NCBI RefSeq assembly: GCF_023078375.1
Contig: NZ_CP095554.1
Coordinates: forward strand, 2,158,501 to 2,222,500
Direction of reading: 5' to 3'
DNA length: 64,000 bases
Source: Roseomonas gilardii subsp. gilardii
GTDB taxonomy: Bacteria > Pseudomonadota > Alphaproteobacteria > Acetobacterales > Acetobacteraceae
The position numbers and the translations under genes were made by a program. The first letter of the stretch is position 1; each line of letters begins with the position of its first letter. The notes under the pieces were generated by a model, which saw nothing but the letters and a program-made list of their open reading frames with translations, was not told the DNA's origin and searched no databases. Of the stretch, positions 29,962-38,343 are shown one piece after another.

Positions 29962-29979
29962 CGAGCGGAGAGGAACGCC

Positions 29980-30975
29980 ATGACGGATCGGACGGATGAG
30001 CAGGCGATGAACGGCGCGGCGGCCGCGCGGAGCCCGGCCCTGATCGCGCTGGACTGGGGCACCAGCTCCCTGCGCGCCTATCTGCTGGGGGCGGATGGCG
30101 TGGTGCTCGACCGGCGCGGCGCGGCGCAGGGCATCATGCAGGTGGCGGATGGCGATTTCGCCGCCGCCTTCGAGGCGGTGGCCGGCGAATGGCGCCGGCG
30201 CTGGCCGGACCTGGAATCCATCGCCTGCGGCATGATCGGCAGCGCCCAGGGCTGGGTGGAGGCGCCCTATCTCCCCTGTCCGGCCGGGCCGGAGGAACTG
30301 GCCGGGGGGCTGGTGCCCGTGCCCGGCGGGGCGCTGCGCGTGGTGCCGGGCGTCGCCCAGTACGGCGAGTCCCCGAACGTGATGCGCGGCGAGGAAACGC
30401 AGATCGCGGGTGCCCTGGCGCTGAACCCGGCGCTGCGGGCGCGATCGCTGCTGGTCATGCCGGGCACCCATTCGAAATGGGTCACCATCGGGCAGGGCCG
30501 CATCGCGCGCTTCGACACCTACATGACCGGCGAACTCTTCGCCGTGCTGCGCGGGCATTCCATCCTGGGGCGCTTCGCCCGGGACACGCCGAAGCCGGCG
30601 GAGGATGCCGCCGCGGATGCCGCCTTCCTGCGCGGCGTGCGGGCGGTGCGGGAGGGCGGCCATCTCGCGCCGCTGCTCTTCTCGGCGCGCGCCCTGGTGC
30701 TGACCGGAGGGCTGCGGCCGGAGCTGAGCCTCGACTACCTCTCCGGCCTGCTGATCGGCGAGGAACTGCTTTGCGGGCTGCGTGGCCAGGGGCTGGACCG
30801 GGCGGAGGGCGTGGTACTGATCGGCGATCCCGCCCTCTGCCGCCGCTACCGCGAGGCGCTGGCCCTGTTCGGCGTTTCCGAGGTCCGCGAGATCGAGGAC
30901 GCCGCCACCGCCGGCCTGTGGCGCATCGCCACCCAGGCCGGGCTCGTCGCCGGAACCTCCAGGGAAACCGCCTGA
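29980..30975 (+). CDS. dgoK: 2-dehydro-3-deoxygalactonokinase
   Basis: DgoK phosphorylates 2-keto-3-deoxy-D-galactonate with ATP in the De Ley-Doudoroff pathway. The 331-residue protein has the sugar-kinase N-terminal motif ALDWGTSSLRAYLLG, the segment GMIGSAQGWVEAPYLPCP, and LVMPGTHSKWVTIGQGRIA with TYMTGELFAVL, all typical of DgoK. Its stop overlaps the dgoA start by one base (TGATG). The stretch before the motif is low complexity, so a start a few codons downstream (MNGAAAARS) is possible. Confidence 0.94.
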   Translation: MTDRTDEQAMNGAAAARSPALIALDWGTSSLRAYLLGADGVVLDRRGAAQGIMQVADGDFAAAFEAVAGEWRRRWPDLESIACGMIGSAQGWVEAPYLPCPAGPEELAGGLVPVPGGALRVVPGVAQYGESPNVMRGEETQIAGALALNPALRARSLLVMPGTHSKWVTIGQGRIARFDTYMTGELFAVLRGHSILGRFARDTPKPAEDAAADAAFLRGVRAVREGGHLAPLLFSARALVLTGGLRPELSLDYLSGLLIGEELLCGLRGQGLDRAEGVVLIGDPALCRRYREALALFGVSEVREIEDAATAGLWRIATQAGLVAGTSRETA

Positions 30976-31595
30976 TGCCGCTCCAGACCTATCTCGACCG
31001 CCTGCCGCTCATCGCCATCCTGCGCGGCATCACGCCGGAGGAGGCGGTGCCGGTCGGCCGCGCCCTGGTGGAGGCGGGCTTCGCCATCATCGAGGTGCCG
31101 CTGAACTCGCCGCAGCCGGTGGACAGCATCCGGCGCCTCGCCGCCGAATTCGGCCGTGACGTGCTGGTCGGCGCCGGCACGGTGACGGCGCCCGCGCAGG
31201 TCGCCGACGTGGCCATGGCGGGCGGGCGGATCATCGTCATGCCGCATGCCGACGCCACGGTGATCCGCGCCGCCAGGACCACCGGCCTGTTCTGCACGCC
31301 CGGCATCGCCACCCCGACCGAGGGCTTCGCCGCGCTGGCCGCCGGGGCGGATGCGCTGAAGCTTTTCCCGGCCGAACTGCTGACGCCGCCGGTGCTGAAG
31401 GCGATGCGCTCCGTCTTTCCGAAGGAGACGCGCTTCCTGCCCGTGGGGGGCATCACGCCGCAAAACATGGACGGTTTCCGGGCCGCTGGCGCCGCCGGCT
31501 TCGGCCTGGGTTCCGCCCTCTACAAGCCGGGCATGGAGGCGGCGGAGGTCGGGCGGAACGCGCGGGCCTTCGTCGAGGCGTGGCGGGCGGGTTAG
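30975..31595 (+). CDS. dgoA: 2-dehydro-3-deoxy-6-phosphogalactonate aldolase
   Basis: DgoA splits 2-keto-3-deoxy-6-phosphogalactonate into pyruvate and glyceraldehyde 3-phosphate. This 206-residue class I aldolase of the KDPG/KDPGal family has LIAILRGITPEEAVPVGRAL, the catalytic glutamate in FAIIEVPLNSP, GAGTVT, and the Schiff-base lysine in DALKLFPAE. It ends the IclR-dgoK-dgoA operon. No galactonate dehydratase (dgoD) is present, so substrate must come from elsewhere or the pair serves another keto-deoxy sugar acid. Confidence 0.93.
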   Translation: MPLQTYLDRLPLIAILRGITPEEAVPVGRALVEAGFAIIEVPLNSPQPVDSIRRLAAEFGRDVLVGAGTVTAPAQVADVAMAGGRIIVMPHADATVIRAARTTGLFCTPGIATPTEGFAALAAGADALKLFPAELLTPPVLKAMRSVFPKETRFLPVGGITPQNMDGFRAAGAAGFGLGSALYKPGMEAAEVGRNARAFVEAWRAG

Positions 31596-31624
31596 GGGGA
31601 AAGCCTGATCCGATATGGCCGGCC

Positions 31625-31805
31625 ATCGCCTCTTCGCCGCTTGAGAGGCGAAGGACAAACTTCCGCCGGCCAGGATCGGGGCCAGGATCGGGGCCAGGAT
31701 CGACACTCCGAATGCCGGTTTCCTCGAACAGCTCACGGATGGCGGCTTCTTTGAATGTCTCGTCATCTCCGGGGCCGCCGCCATGCGTGGCCCGGTAGCT
31801 CAGCC
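31625..31805 (-). pseudogene. Remnant of a Nudix hydrolase
   Basis: On the minus strand this stretch encodes a well-preserved Nudix box, GGPGDDETFKEAAIRELFEE followed by TGI, fitting Gx5Ex7REUxEExGU, then RRKFVLRLSSGEEAMA. The sequence before and after does not look like the rest of a Nudix enzyme, so both ends are missing. An in-frame tandem repeat adds PDPG units after the box. It is probably a decayed fragment left by an old rearrangement. Confidence 0.7.
31668..31703. repeat. 12-bp tandem repeat, three copies
   Basis: GGCCAGGATCGG is repeated three times head to tail (the last copy ends in A). It lies inside the Nudix remnant and encodes PDPG units on the minus strand. Being a multiple of three, it keeps frame. 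Confidence 0.85.
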
Positions 31806-31854
31806 CCGCAAGGGCATCTCCCTTGTGAACGCAGCCCCTTTCCGGAGAGGAATC

Positions 31855-32229
31855 ATGTTCACTCACGTCATGATCGGTAGCAACGACCTGGAGCGGGCCA
31901 GGAAGTTCTACGACGCCACATTCGCCGCGTTGGGAGGCAAGGCTGGCGAAATGGATGCCAGAGGCAGGCTGATCTATGCCCACGAGGGCAGCCGGCTGAT
32001 GATCACGACACCGATCGATGGGAAGCCGGCGACCGCGGCCAATGGTGGGACGATTGGTATCGCCGCTGCGAGCCGGGACCATGTTCTCGCCTGGCACAAG
32101 GCCGGTACCACGCATGGTGGTACCGCGATCGAAAGCCCGCCCACTGAGCGCCCGGACGGGGCCTTCGTCGCCTACCTTCGCGATCCGGACGGAAACAAAC
32201 TCACCGCACGATCCCAGGCAACGCGGTAG
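31855..32229 (+). CDS. VOC (glyoxalase/bleomycin resistance) family protein
   Basis: This 124-residue protein has the vicinal oxygen chelate fold: MFTHVMIGSNDLERARKFYDA at the start and FVAYLRDPDGNKLTA at the end are typical half-repeats with metal-binding positions (His 4 and the Glu position, here replaced around DGNKL). The function could be a lyase, isomerase or binding protein; it cannot be named. ATG 31855 has GGAGAGGA just upstream. Codon use is a little less G+C-rich than neighbours and the gene sits beside a Nudix remnant, which hints at local rearrangement or transfer. Confidence 0.82.
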   Translation: MFTHVMIGSNDLERARKFYDATFAALGGKAGEMDARGRLIYAHEGSRLMITTPIDGKPATAANGGTIGIAAASRDHVLAWHKAGTTHGGTAIESPPTERPDGAFVAYLRDPDGNKLTARSQATR

Positions 32230-32354
32230 TCGGCCCGGCCAGGGCTGGCGCCGGTTGGGGCCGAAAGCAGCCCCCGCAGACGGGGCTTCCACCCAGGGGG
32301 CCGCTCCTGTCCGGGCGCCCCGGGCGAGGCACGCCACCTCCGCCCTTGTCCATG

Positions 32355-33566
32355 TCAGCTCCGGCGGCCGGACGAGCGCGCGCCGAGATTCATCCAGGCC
32401 GCCACCAGGCAGGCCACGAAGGCCATCGCCGCCCCCGCCGCGGCGATGCCCTGGATGCCCAGCCCGGTGATGGCGATGCCGGCGAGCAGCGCACCGGTGG
32501 CCTGGCCCAGGAACATCGCCGAGGAATTCGCCGCCAGCACCACGTTGCGTGCCTCCGGCACCAGCGCCACCAGCCGTGCCTGGAGCAGCGGCGACAGCGC
32601 GAAGGCGCAGGCCCCCGCCACCAGGATCACCGCGCCCTGGAACAGGATCGCGCCCGCCATGCCATCCGCCGCGCCGGACAGCAGGGCGTAGTGCGCCAGC
32701 GCGGCCAGCACCATCACCGCCGGCAGCAGCCAGAGCTTCCGCACCGCCCCGTGATCCGCCATCCAGGCGCCGAGCGGGATGCCGGCGAAGGAGGCGGCGC
32801 CGATCAGCGCCTGCATCAGCCCGACCTGCCCGCCGGTCAGCCCGCTCACCCGGTTCACCGCCGGGCCGATGAAGGCGCTGGTGCAGAAGCTGGCGCCGAA
32901 GGCGAGGAAGGTCACCGCCAGGGTCTTGCGCACGCCCTTCCGCATCAGGTTGCCGAGGCCGCGCAGCCCGCTGTGCTCCCCCGCCACCTCGGGCAGCACC
33001 AGCCGGATCGCCAGCGCCGCGCCCAGCGCCAGCAGGGCGGCGAGGCCGAAGGCGCCGCGCCAGCCGAAGACCTCGCCGGCCAGGGAGCCGAGCGGCACGC
33101 CGAACAGGAAGGCGCAGGTGGAGCCCGCCACCACCGTCGCCAGGGCGCGGCCGCGATGCTCGGGCGTGGACAGCGCCGCCGCCGTGGCCGAGGCCGCCGG
33201 CACCACCATCCCGGCCGCCATGCCGCAGAGCAGGCGCAGCCCCATCAGCGCGGCGAAGGAATGGGTCACCACGATCAGCCCGTTCAGCAGCGCGAGCAGG
33301 CAGAGCATCCCCACCAGCAGGCGCCGCCGCGGCCAGCGCGCGGTGAGGGCGGCCAGGAAGGGCGCGGAAAGGCCGAAGGCCATGGCGAAGACCGTGGCCA
33401 CCTGCCCGGCCTGCGCGACGGGGATGGCGAGGTCCGCCGCCATCTCGTTCAGCAGGCCGGACACCACGAAGGTCTGGGTCGAGGTGGCGAATGAGGCGGC
33501 GGCAAGGACGGGCACGCGGCTGGATCGCCCCGCCATGGCGGTGGCGGGGGGAGGAGGGGCGGACAT
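32355..33566 (-). CDS. MFS transporter, drug:proton antiporter type
   Basis: This roughly 403-residue, 12-helix protein resembles DHA1-type exporters (arabinose-efflux/AraJ-like). The segments ALTARWPRRRLLVGMLCLLA between helices 2 and 3, LRLLCGMAAGMVVPAASATA (motif region of helix 5) and GSLAGEVFGWRGAFGLAALL are typical. The substrate is unknown. ATG 33566 is preferred; the frame also opens at 33629 (MDAIWFDAG), which is possible. It is divergent from the rhodanese gene. Confidence 0.85.
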   Translation of the reverse strand: MSAPPPPATAMAGRSSRVPVLAAASFATSTQTFVVSGLLNEMAADLAIPVAQAGQVATVFAMAFGLSAPFLAALTARWPRRRLLVGMLCLLALLNGLIVVTHSFAALMGLRLLCGMAAGMVVPAASATAAALSTPEHRGRALATVVAGSTCAFLFGVPLGSLAGEVFGWRGAFGLAALLALGAALAIRLVLPEVAGEHSGLRGLGNLMRKGVRKTLAVTFLAFGASFCTSAFIGPAVNRVSGLTGGQVGLMQALIGAASFAGIPLGAWMADHGAVRKLWLLPAVMVLAALAHYALLSGAADGMAGAILFQGAVILVAGACAFALSPLLQARLVALVPEARNVVLAANSSAMFLGQATGALLAGIAITGLGIQGIAAAGAAMAFVACLVAAWMNLGARSSGRRS

Positions 33567-33648
33567 GCGCGGAAAGAGATCCCTTGCCTGTATGGACGCG
33601 GCGCCCGCATCAAACCAGATTGCATCCAACAGATCGAGGAGCCCTGGA

Positions 33649-34062
33649 ATGACGATCGAGGATGTGCCTCCCAGCCTGGTTTGGGAAAGGCTGCGCGACG
33701 ATCCGGGCGCGATGCTCGTGGATGTCCGGACGGATGCGGAGTGGAACTTCGTGGGCCTGCCGGATCTGTCCGAGCTCGGGCGCCAGCCCGCTTTGATCCC
33801 CTGGCAGCTCTACCCGTCCATGCAGATCAATGCCGGCTTCGCCGACATGCTCCGCCGGGCGGGGGCGAGGCCGGAAACGCCGCTCTATTTCATCTGCCGG
33901 TCCGGCGCGCGCTCCCTGGCCGCGGCGCAGACGGCGCAGGCCGCCGGCTACGGGAAGCCCTTCAATGTCGCGGACGGCTTCGAGGGGCCGCCCGATGCGT
34001 CGGGCCATCGCGGCACGGTGGCGGGCTGGAAGGCCGAGGGGCTGCCCTGGCGGCAGCGCTGA
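33649..34062 (+). CDS. Rhodanese-like domain protein
   Basis: This 137-residue single-domain protein resembles rhodaneses, which carry sulfur on an active-site cysteine. The stretches AMLVDVRTDAEWNFVGLPDL and LYFICRSGARSLAAAQTAQA are characteristic; the active-site loop reads CRSGAR, with the cysteine present. ATG 33649 has GAGGA about 8 bases upstream. The physiological sulfur donor and acceptor are unknown. Confidence 0.9.
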   Translation: MTIEDVPPSLVWERLRDDPGAMLVDVRTDAEWNFVGLPDLSELGRQPALIPWQLYPSMQINAGFADMLRRAGARPETPLYFICRSGARSLAAAQTAQAAGYGKPFNVADGFEGPPDASGHRGTVAGWKAEGLPWRQR

Positions 34063-34073
34063 GGATGCGGGAA

Positions 34074-34096
34074 GGGGCGCCCCCGCAAGGCGCCCC
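34074..34096. terminator. Hairpin between rhodanese and binding-protein genes
   Basis: GGGGCGCC and GGCGCCCC form an 8-bp stem around a 7-base loop between two convergent genes. A second small hairpin (CCGCCA-TGGCGG, 34100-34115 region) overlaps the next stop. Neither is followed by a T tract. Confidence 0.4.
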
Positions 34097-34117
34097 CGCC
34101 GCCATCCGCGTGGCGGG

Positions 34118-35125
34118 TCACTCCACCTTCACATTCGCGGCCCGGGCGACATCGCCCCAGCGCCTGGTCTCGGCGGCCACGAAATCCTTGAACTCGGCCG
34201 GGGTGAAGCCGCTGGGGGAGATCCCCAGCTCCTCGTAGCGCGCCATCACCTCCTGCGACTGGACCGCGGCCAGGGCCTCCTTGTTCAGCTTCTCCACGAT
34301 GGCGGGCGGCGTGCCCGCCGGCGCGAAGAGCCCGTGCCAGGACAGGGATTCGAAGCCCGGCAGGGTTTCCGCCAGCGCGGGCACGTTCGGCGCCACCTTC
34401 ATGCGCTCCTTGGAGCCGACGCCGATCGCCTTCAGCCGCCCGTCGCGCGCATGCGGCCAGGCGGAGGAGAAGTTGTCGAAGCTCATCGGCAGCGAGCCGC
34501 CCAGCATCTCGGTCATGATCTGGCCGCTGCTGCGATAGGGCACGTGCACCGCATCCGTACCGGTCATCTGCAGGAACAGCACGCCCGCCAGGTGGATGGA
34601 GGTGCCGACGCCGGAGGAGCCATAGTCGAAGGAGCCGGGCTTGGCCTTCATCAGCGCCACCAGCTCCGTGACGTTGGAGGCGGGCACGGTGTTGGCGACG
34701 ACCAGGATGTTCGGCTGCGTCGCCAGCAGCGCCACCGGGGCGAAGTCCTTCTGGCTGTCGAACGGCATCTTCGGATAGATGCTGGCATTGATCGCATGGC
34801 TGCTGATCGTGCCGACGCAGAGCGTGTAGCCGTCCGGCGCGGACTTGGCGCAGACATCGCTGCCGATATTGCCGCCGGCGCCCGCACGGTTCTCCACCAC
34901 GATGGGCTGGCCCAGGTGCCTGCTCATGGTCTGCCCGACCAGGCGCGCCACGAGGTCGGTGGTGCCGCCAGCGCCGAAGGGCACGATCACGCGGATCGGG
35001 CGGTCGGGATAATTCGCCGCGGCCTTGTCCTGGGCCTGGGCCGGTTGCACGCCACCCCAGGCGAGGCCGAGCAGGGTTCCGCAGGCGGCCAGCAGCGTGG
35101 CCCTTCGGGTGCGGCGGGCGGTCAT
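34118..35125 (-). CDS. Tripartite tricarboxylate transporter substrate-binding protein (Bug/TctC family)
   Basis: This 335-residue periplasmic binding protein has an arginine-rich signal peptide ending near QPAQAQ, then YPDRPIRVIVPFGAGGTTDL, the hallmark Bug start that lines the carboxylate site. VENRAGAGGNIGSDVCAK and FDYGSSGVGTSIHLAG are also typical. TctA and TctB membrane genes are not adjacent, so this is an orphan, as is common for the large Bug families. The ligand is unknown, presumably a carboxylic or amino acid. Confidence 0.93.
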   Translation of the reverse strand: MTARRTRRATLLAACGTLLGLAWGGVQPAQAQDKAAANYPDRPIRVIVPFGAGGTTDLVARLVGQTMSRHLGQPIVVENRAGAGGNIGSDVCAKSAPDGYTLCVGTISSHAINASIYPKMPFDSQKDFAPVALLATQPNILVVANTVPASNVTELVALMKAKPGSFDYGSSGVGTSIHLAGVLFLQMTGTDAVHVPYRSSGQIMTEMLGGSLPMSFDNFSSAWPHARDGRLKAIGVGSKERMKVAPNVPALAETLPGFESLSWHGLFAPAGTPPAIVEKLNKEALAAVQSQEVMARYEELGISPSGFTPAEFKDFVAAETRRWGDVARAANVKVE

Positions 35126-35167
35126 GGAAGCGGTCCTCCGGAAGAACGACGGCGGGGAAGTCGTTCA

Positions 35168-35179
35168 TCATTTAAATGA
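35168..35179. promoter_or_regulatory. A/T-rich palindrome upstream of the Bug gene
   Basis: TCATTTAAATGA is a perfect 12-bp palindrome in a short A/T-rich patch (35160-35200), 43 bases before the binding-protein start. It could be an operator; no regulator gene is adjacent. Confidence 0.4.
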
Positions 35180-35277
35180 ATTAACTTACAGAAACTATCA
35201 CGCCACCCGAAGGCTGTCACGGTGGCGAACCGGTCGGTCCCGGCGGCGTTTCCCTGCTTCCTGGGGAATGCGAAGCC

Positions 35278-36078
35278 ATGGGCCAGAAGCCGAAAGACGA
35301 GACCCATGCCGCCGATGACCGGCGCGCCCTGCTGCGACAGGTCCATGCCCGCCTCTGCGAGGCTTACCACTGTCCCATCGCCTATTTTCATGCGCTGGAC
35401 CCGCTGGACGAACTCGTCTCGTCGCTGCTGTCGCACCGGACGAAGAACGCGGACAGCGCCCGTGCCTTCCGCCAGTTGCGGGAACGCTTTCCGGACTGGG
35501 AAAGCGTGCGGGACGCGCCCGTGGCCGAGGTCGAGGCCGCCATCGCCCCCTGCACCTGGCCGGAGGCCAAGGCGCCGGCCCTGCAGCGCACGCTGCGCGT
35601 GCTGACCGAGCGGCGGGGGCGGCTGGACCTCGGCCATCTCGCCGACATGGAGGTGGCGGAGGCGCGCGACTGGCTCGAATCCCTTCCCGGCATCGGACCG
35701 AAGACCAGCGCCGCCGTTCTGTCCTTCTCCTCCCTGCGTCGCCGCGCCCTGCCGGTGGACAGCCACCATCACCGCGTCGCCATCCGGCTGGGGTTGATCC
35801 CGCCAAAGCTGGCGGTCGGCCCGGCGCACCGGGTGCTGGAGGCGATGCTGCCGCCCGAATGGGACGCGCAGCAGGTCTATGACGACCATGAGGTGCTGAT
35901 GCTGCATGGCCAGCGCTGCTGCTTCTTTCGCCTGCCGGCCTGCCATCGCTGCGTGCTGCTCGATCTTTGCCCGACGGGGCAGAAGCGGCGCGGCGGGCTG
36001 GCAGGCGAAGGGGGGAGGGAAAGGGCCTTTTCAACCTTCCGGGTTAGAAATGACATCTTGCCGCGCGTCAGAAGTTAA
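35278..36078 (+). CDS. nth: Endonuclease III-like DNA glycosylase/AP lyase
   Basis: This 266-residue base-excision repair enzyme of the Nth/HhH-GPD superfamily has the helix-hairpin-helix LESLPGIGPKTSAAVL with the catalytic lysine, the catalytic aspartate in PVDSHHHRVAIRLGL, and a [4Fe-4S] set Cys-x6-Cys-x2-Cys-x5-Cys in RCCFFRLPACHRCVLLDLCP. The basic tail after the cluster is longer than usual. It is somewhat distant from E. coli Nth; the genome may have another copy. The start has GGGGAA upstream. Confidence 0.88.
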   Translation: MGQKPKDETHAADDRRALLRQVHARLCEAYHCPIAYFHALDPLDELVSSLLSHRTKNADSARAFRQLRERFPDWESVRDAPVAEVEAAIAPCTWPEAKAPALQRTLRVLTERRGRLDLGHLADMEVAEARDWLESLPGIGPKTSAAVLSFSSLRRRALPVDSHHHRVAIRLGLIPPKLAVGPAHRVLEAMLPPEWDAQQVYDDHEVLMLHGQRCCFFRLPACHRCVLLDLCPTGQKRRGGLAGEGGRERAFSTFRVRNDILPRVRS

Positions 36079-36116
36079 AGTTTCATTTTGAAAACAACCC
36101 TGACGAGAATCGCCGC

Positions 36117-36938
36117 ATGCCATTGACTCCGGCAGCCTTGGTGGCCCTGCTGTTCCTGGCGCTCCCGGCCGCTGCAGCCACGCTGCGCCTCGAAAGCGGC
36201 GTGGAGAGCCTGAGCTTCGACAGCGATGAACTCCTCCGGCATCCCGAGGCGACGGAGATCGAGATCGCCACGGACCCCGCCTATCGCCAGTCGCGGCGCT
36301 ATCGCGCCGTGCCGCTCGCATCGCTCCTGTCGCGCCTGGCGCCACCCGAGGACAGCGCGCTGGAAACGGTCGCGCTGGACGGCTACGCGGCGCAGATCCC
36401 GCTGCGCGCCATTCTCGGCACCGGGGCCGGCGAGGGCAGCCGCGCCTGGATCGCCGTCGAGCCGGCCGGCGCCCCCTGGCCGCCCATGCCCGGAAAGGCC
36501 GCCGGGACGGGCCCTTTCTACATCGTCTGGGAAAGGCCGGAGGCCGGCGGCATCCCGACCAAGTACTGGACGTACCAGCTCGCCATGCTGCGCTACGTCG
36601 CCTCGCCGACCGCCCGCTGGCCGATGATGGAGCCGGACCCGGGCCTGCCGGGCAGCCATCCGGCCCGGCGCGGCCTCGCCGTCTTCATCGCGCAGTGCCT
36701 GCCCTGCCACCGGATCAATGGCGGCGGCACGGCCATGCTGGGGCCGGACCTCAACCGCCCGATGAGCCCGGTGGAGTATTTCCAGCCCGCCTCCCTGCGC
36801 CGCTATCTGCGCGACCCGGCCAGTATCCGCCACTGGCCGGATCAGAAGATGCCGGGCTTCACCGAGGAGCAACTGCCCGAGCGGGACATGGAAAGCCTCA
36901 TCGCCTATCTGGCGCAGATGGCGGCACAGCGCCCCTGA
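36117..36938 (+). CDS. Periplasmic c-type cytochrome with N-terminal oxidoreductase-like domain
   Basis: The 273-residue protein has a signal peptide (MPLTPAALVALLFLALPAAA) and two parts. Residues about 25-165 resemble a compact domain of the molybdopterin-binding oxidoreductase fold (RYRAVPLASLLSRLAPPE, GPFYIVWERP) but lack an obvious cofactor cysteine. Residues about 185-270 form a mono-haem cytochrome c with CLPCH near 194 and a likely methionine ligand in QKMPGF. It probably transfers electrons in the periplasm; the partner is unknown. Confidence 0.8.
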   Translation: MPLTPAALVALLFLALPAAAATLRLESGVESLSFDSDELLRHPEATEIEIATDPAYRQSRRYRAVPLASLLSRLAPPEDSALETVALDGYAAQIPLRAILGTGAGEGSRAWIAVEPAGAPWPPMPGKAAGTGPFYIVWERPEAGGIPTKYWTYQLAMLRYVASPTARWPMMEPDPGLPGSHPARRGLAVFIAQCLPCHRINGGGTAMLGPDLNRPMSPVEYFQPASLRRYLRDPASIRHWPDQKMPGFTEEQLPERDMESLIAYLAQMAAQRP

Positions 36939-36962
36939 CGGGGGGGCGATCGGAGCAGACCC

Positions 36963-37637
36963 TTATCGCCCTCCGGCCATGGCGCGGTTCTCCAGCCGGG
37001 ACAGTAGCCGCACCACGGGCCAGAGCAGCAGGAAATAGGCGAGGGCGGCCGCCACGATGGGCGAGGCGTTGTAGGTCACGCTCTGCGCCTGCCGCGCCTG
37101 GAAGAGCAGTTCCGGCAGTGCCACCACCGAGGCGAGGGAGGTGAGCTTCACCACCTCCAGCGTGTTGCTCACCAGGTCCGGCAGCACGTTGCGCAGGGCC
37201 TGGGGCAGGGTCACCAGCAGCATGGCCTGCCAGGAGCGCAGCCCCAGCGCCCGCGCCGCCTCCGTCTGGCCGCGCGGCACGCTGTCCAGCCCGGCGCGCA
37301 GGATCTCCCCGTAATAGGCGCCGGTGTTCAGGAAGAAGCCAACGGCCACCGCGCCCCAGGCGCCGATATCCAGCCCGAGGAAGGGCAGGCCGGCGTAGAG
37401 GAAGACCAGCAGCACCAGTGGCGGCACCGCGCGGAAGACATCCGTGAGCGCCGCGGCGGGCCAGGCGATCCAGCGGGAGCCGGCGCGCGAGGTGAAGGCC
37501 AGGATCAGCCCGCCCAGCATGCCGAGCGGCACCGTCATCAGCGACAGCAGCAGCGTCTGCTTCAGCCCCGACCAGAGGATCGGCAGCGCCTGCCCGATGA
37601 TCCCGGTGTTCAGGAAGGCGGTGGTGAAGTCCTCCAT
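36963..37637 (-). CDS. Polar amino acid ABC transporter permease, second subunit
   Basis: This 224-residue permease of the His/Glu/Gln family has about five helices and the conserved cytoplasmic segment RGQTEAARALGLRSWQAMLL followed by LPQALRNVLPDL. ATG 37637 (MEDFTTAFLNTGIIGQALPI) is chosen: it lies 1 base after the stop of the preceding permease; an upstream open part is shadow. It forms a heterodimer with the next gene (37639-38325). Confidence 0.92.
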   Translation of the reverse strand: MEDFTTAFLNTGIIGQALPILWSGLKQTLLLSLMTVPLGMLGGLILAFTSRAGSRWIAWPAAALTDVFRAVPPLVLLVFLYAGLPFLGLDIGAWGAVAVGFFLNTGAYYGEILRAGLDSVPRGQTEAARALGLRSWQAMLLVTLPQALRNVLPDLVSNTLEVVKLTSLASVVALPELLFQARQAQSVTYNASPIVAAALAYFLLLWPVVRLLSRLENRAMAGGR

Positions 37638-37638
37638 C

Positions 37639-38325
37639 TCAGGCGCTCCCCGTCCGGCCGAGCGTGAAGCGCCGCTCGATCCAGCGCCCCAGCCCGACCA
37701 CCGGCAGGAACAGGATGGCATAGGCGATCGCGCCCAGGGTCAGCGGCGTCGGATTGGCCGAGAAGGCCATGGAGGACTGCGCCGCGCCCAGGATCTCCGA
37801 CACCCCCACCACGGAGGCCAGGGCCGTGCCCTTGGTGATGGCGATGGTGCGGTTGGTCAGCGGCGGGATCACCATGCGGACGGCCTGCGGCAGCACGACC
37901 AGGAACAGCACGGGCAGGAAGCGGAAGCCCAGCGCCCGCGCCGCATCCCATTGCCCGCGCGGCACGGCGGTGATGCCGGCCCAGTAGATCTCCTCGGCGA
38001 AGGCGGCCAGCACCAGCGTCAGCGCCAGCCAGGTGGCCCAGAAACCGGACAGCGACATCCCCGCCGAGGGCAGGCCGAAATAGAGCAGCACCAGGATCAC
38101 CAGCGGCGGCAGGGCGCGGAACAGGTCCACGAAGAAGACGATCAGCCAGTTCAGGGGACGGATGCCCAGCGCCCGGACCGCCGCGAGCACCAGCCCGGCC
38201 GCGAGCCCCGCGACGACGATCAGCGCGGCGAGCGCGAGCGTCAGCGCGAAGCCCTCGGCGATGCGGGGCCAGTATTCGGCGGCGACGCGGGCGTTGAGGA
38301 AGGAGAAGACGAAGCCCGAGTCCAC
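37639..38325 (-). CDS. Polar amino acid ABC transporter permease, first subunit
   Basis: This 228-residue permease of the HisM/HisQ type begins MDSGFVFSFLNARVAAEYWP and carries the EAA-type loop RGQWDAARALGFRFLPVLFL then LPQAVRMVIPPLTNRTIAI. It lies 18 bases after the binding-protein gene and directly before the second permease. No ATP-binding gene is in the run; the ATPase must be shared or encoded elsewhere. Confidence 0.92.
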   Translation of the reverse strand: MDSGFVFSFLNARVAAEYWPRIAEGFALTLALAALIVVAGLAAGLVLAAVRALGIRPLNWLIVFFVDLFRALPPLVILVLLYFGLPSAGMSLSGFWATWLALTLVLAAFAEEIYWAGITAVPRGQWDAARALGFRFLPVLFLVVLPQAVRMVIPPLTNRTIAITKGTALASVVGVSEILGAAQSSMAFSANPTPLTLGAIAYAILFLPVVGLGRWIERRFTLGRTGSA

Positions 38326-38343
38326 GAGAAGGAAGACCCGTCC

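Noticed and set aside
31789-31803. GGCCCGGTAGCTCAG looks like the 5' half of a tRNA
   Set aside because: No D-stem partner, anticodon arm or T arm follows, and the bases are part of the Nudix remnant on the other strand.
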